Below, piece by piece: positions 7,017 to 7,025 of a stretch of 7,025 nucleotides of DNA. The notes under the pieces are model-generated. The model was not told where the DNA came from. It worked only from the letters and a program-made list of their open reading frames with translations, and searched no databases. Each line of letters opens with the position of its first letter. Position 1 is the stretch's first letter. A program made the position numbers and the translations under genes. Origin of the DNA: Candidatus Poribacteria bacterium WGA-3G (GTDB lineage Bacteria; Poribacteria; WGA-4E; WGA-3G); NCBI GenBank assembly GCA_000406005.1, contig ASZN01000058.1:1-7025 (forward strand), read 5' to 3'.

Positions 7017-7025
7017 CCCGACTAC

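Noticed and set aside
1..7025. CRISPR array, insertion sequence or integrase gene
   Set aside because: No regularly spaced repeats, transposase or integrase motifs appear on either strand.

Overview
The window is bacterial DNA of mixed composition (roughly 22-57% GC per 60-base line). Nearly all of it, about 6.1 kb, is a three-gene minus-strand operon that looks like a compact defence module. Shine-Dalgarno sites and sigma70-type promoter hexamers are readable. Taxonomy cannot be proven here. The small gene at the right edge (KAEGIAEG repeats, then a WDxRRREAAARG...EPPP tail) and the palindrome-rich left flank recall uncultivated sponge/marine bacteria such as Candidatus Poribacteria, but that is recollection, not a search result.

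Layout, reading the minus strand from right to left. At 6783-7016 is a small, probably edge-clipped alanine/glycine/glutamate-rich gene, followed by a hairpin plus U-tract terminator (6731-6770). Next comes a sigma70-like promoter (6663-6690), a leader of about 120 nt holding a 21-codon ORF with a strong ribosome binding site (6572-6637), and then a giant gene (1712-6532, 1606 aa). That gene encodes a single-chain Type ISP restriction-modification enzyme of the LlaGI/LlaBIII kind: Mrr-like nuclease, superfamily 2 translocase, coupler, N6-adenine methyltransferase and C-terminal target recognition. Thirteen bases downstream is a DUF2971 gene (859-1698). Its stop codon overlaps by one base the start of a 132-aa gene of unknown function (461-859). 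The two downstream genes are visibly AT-richer than the big enzyme.

The left flank (1-460) has no convincing gene. It holds a T-arm/acceptor fragment resembling a tRNA 3' end (396-420), a nested inverted-repeat structure (260-307), a second palindrome (138-153), and a strong minus-strand promoter (86-115) firing out of the window.

How the genes may work together: Type ISP enzymes known to me restrict and modify as one polypeptide and need no partners. The tightly spaced DUF2971 gene and the unknown gene are therefore the candidates for something undescribed: an accessory or backup effector pair, or a toxin-antitoxin-like pair, attached to a Type ISP enzyme. The tRNA-like fragment just beyond the last gene fits an integration-site scar at the edge of a mobile island.
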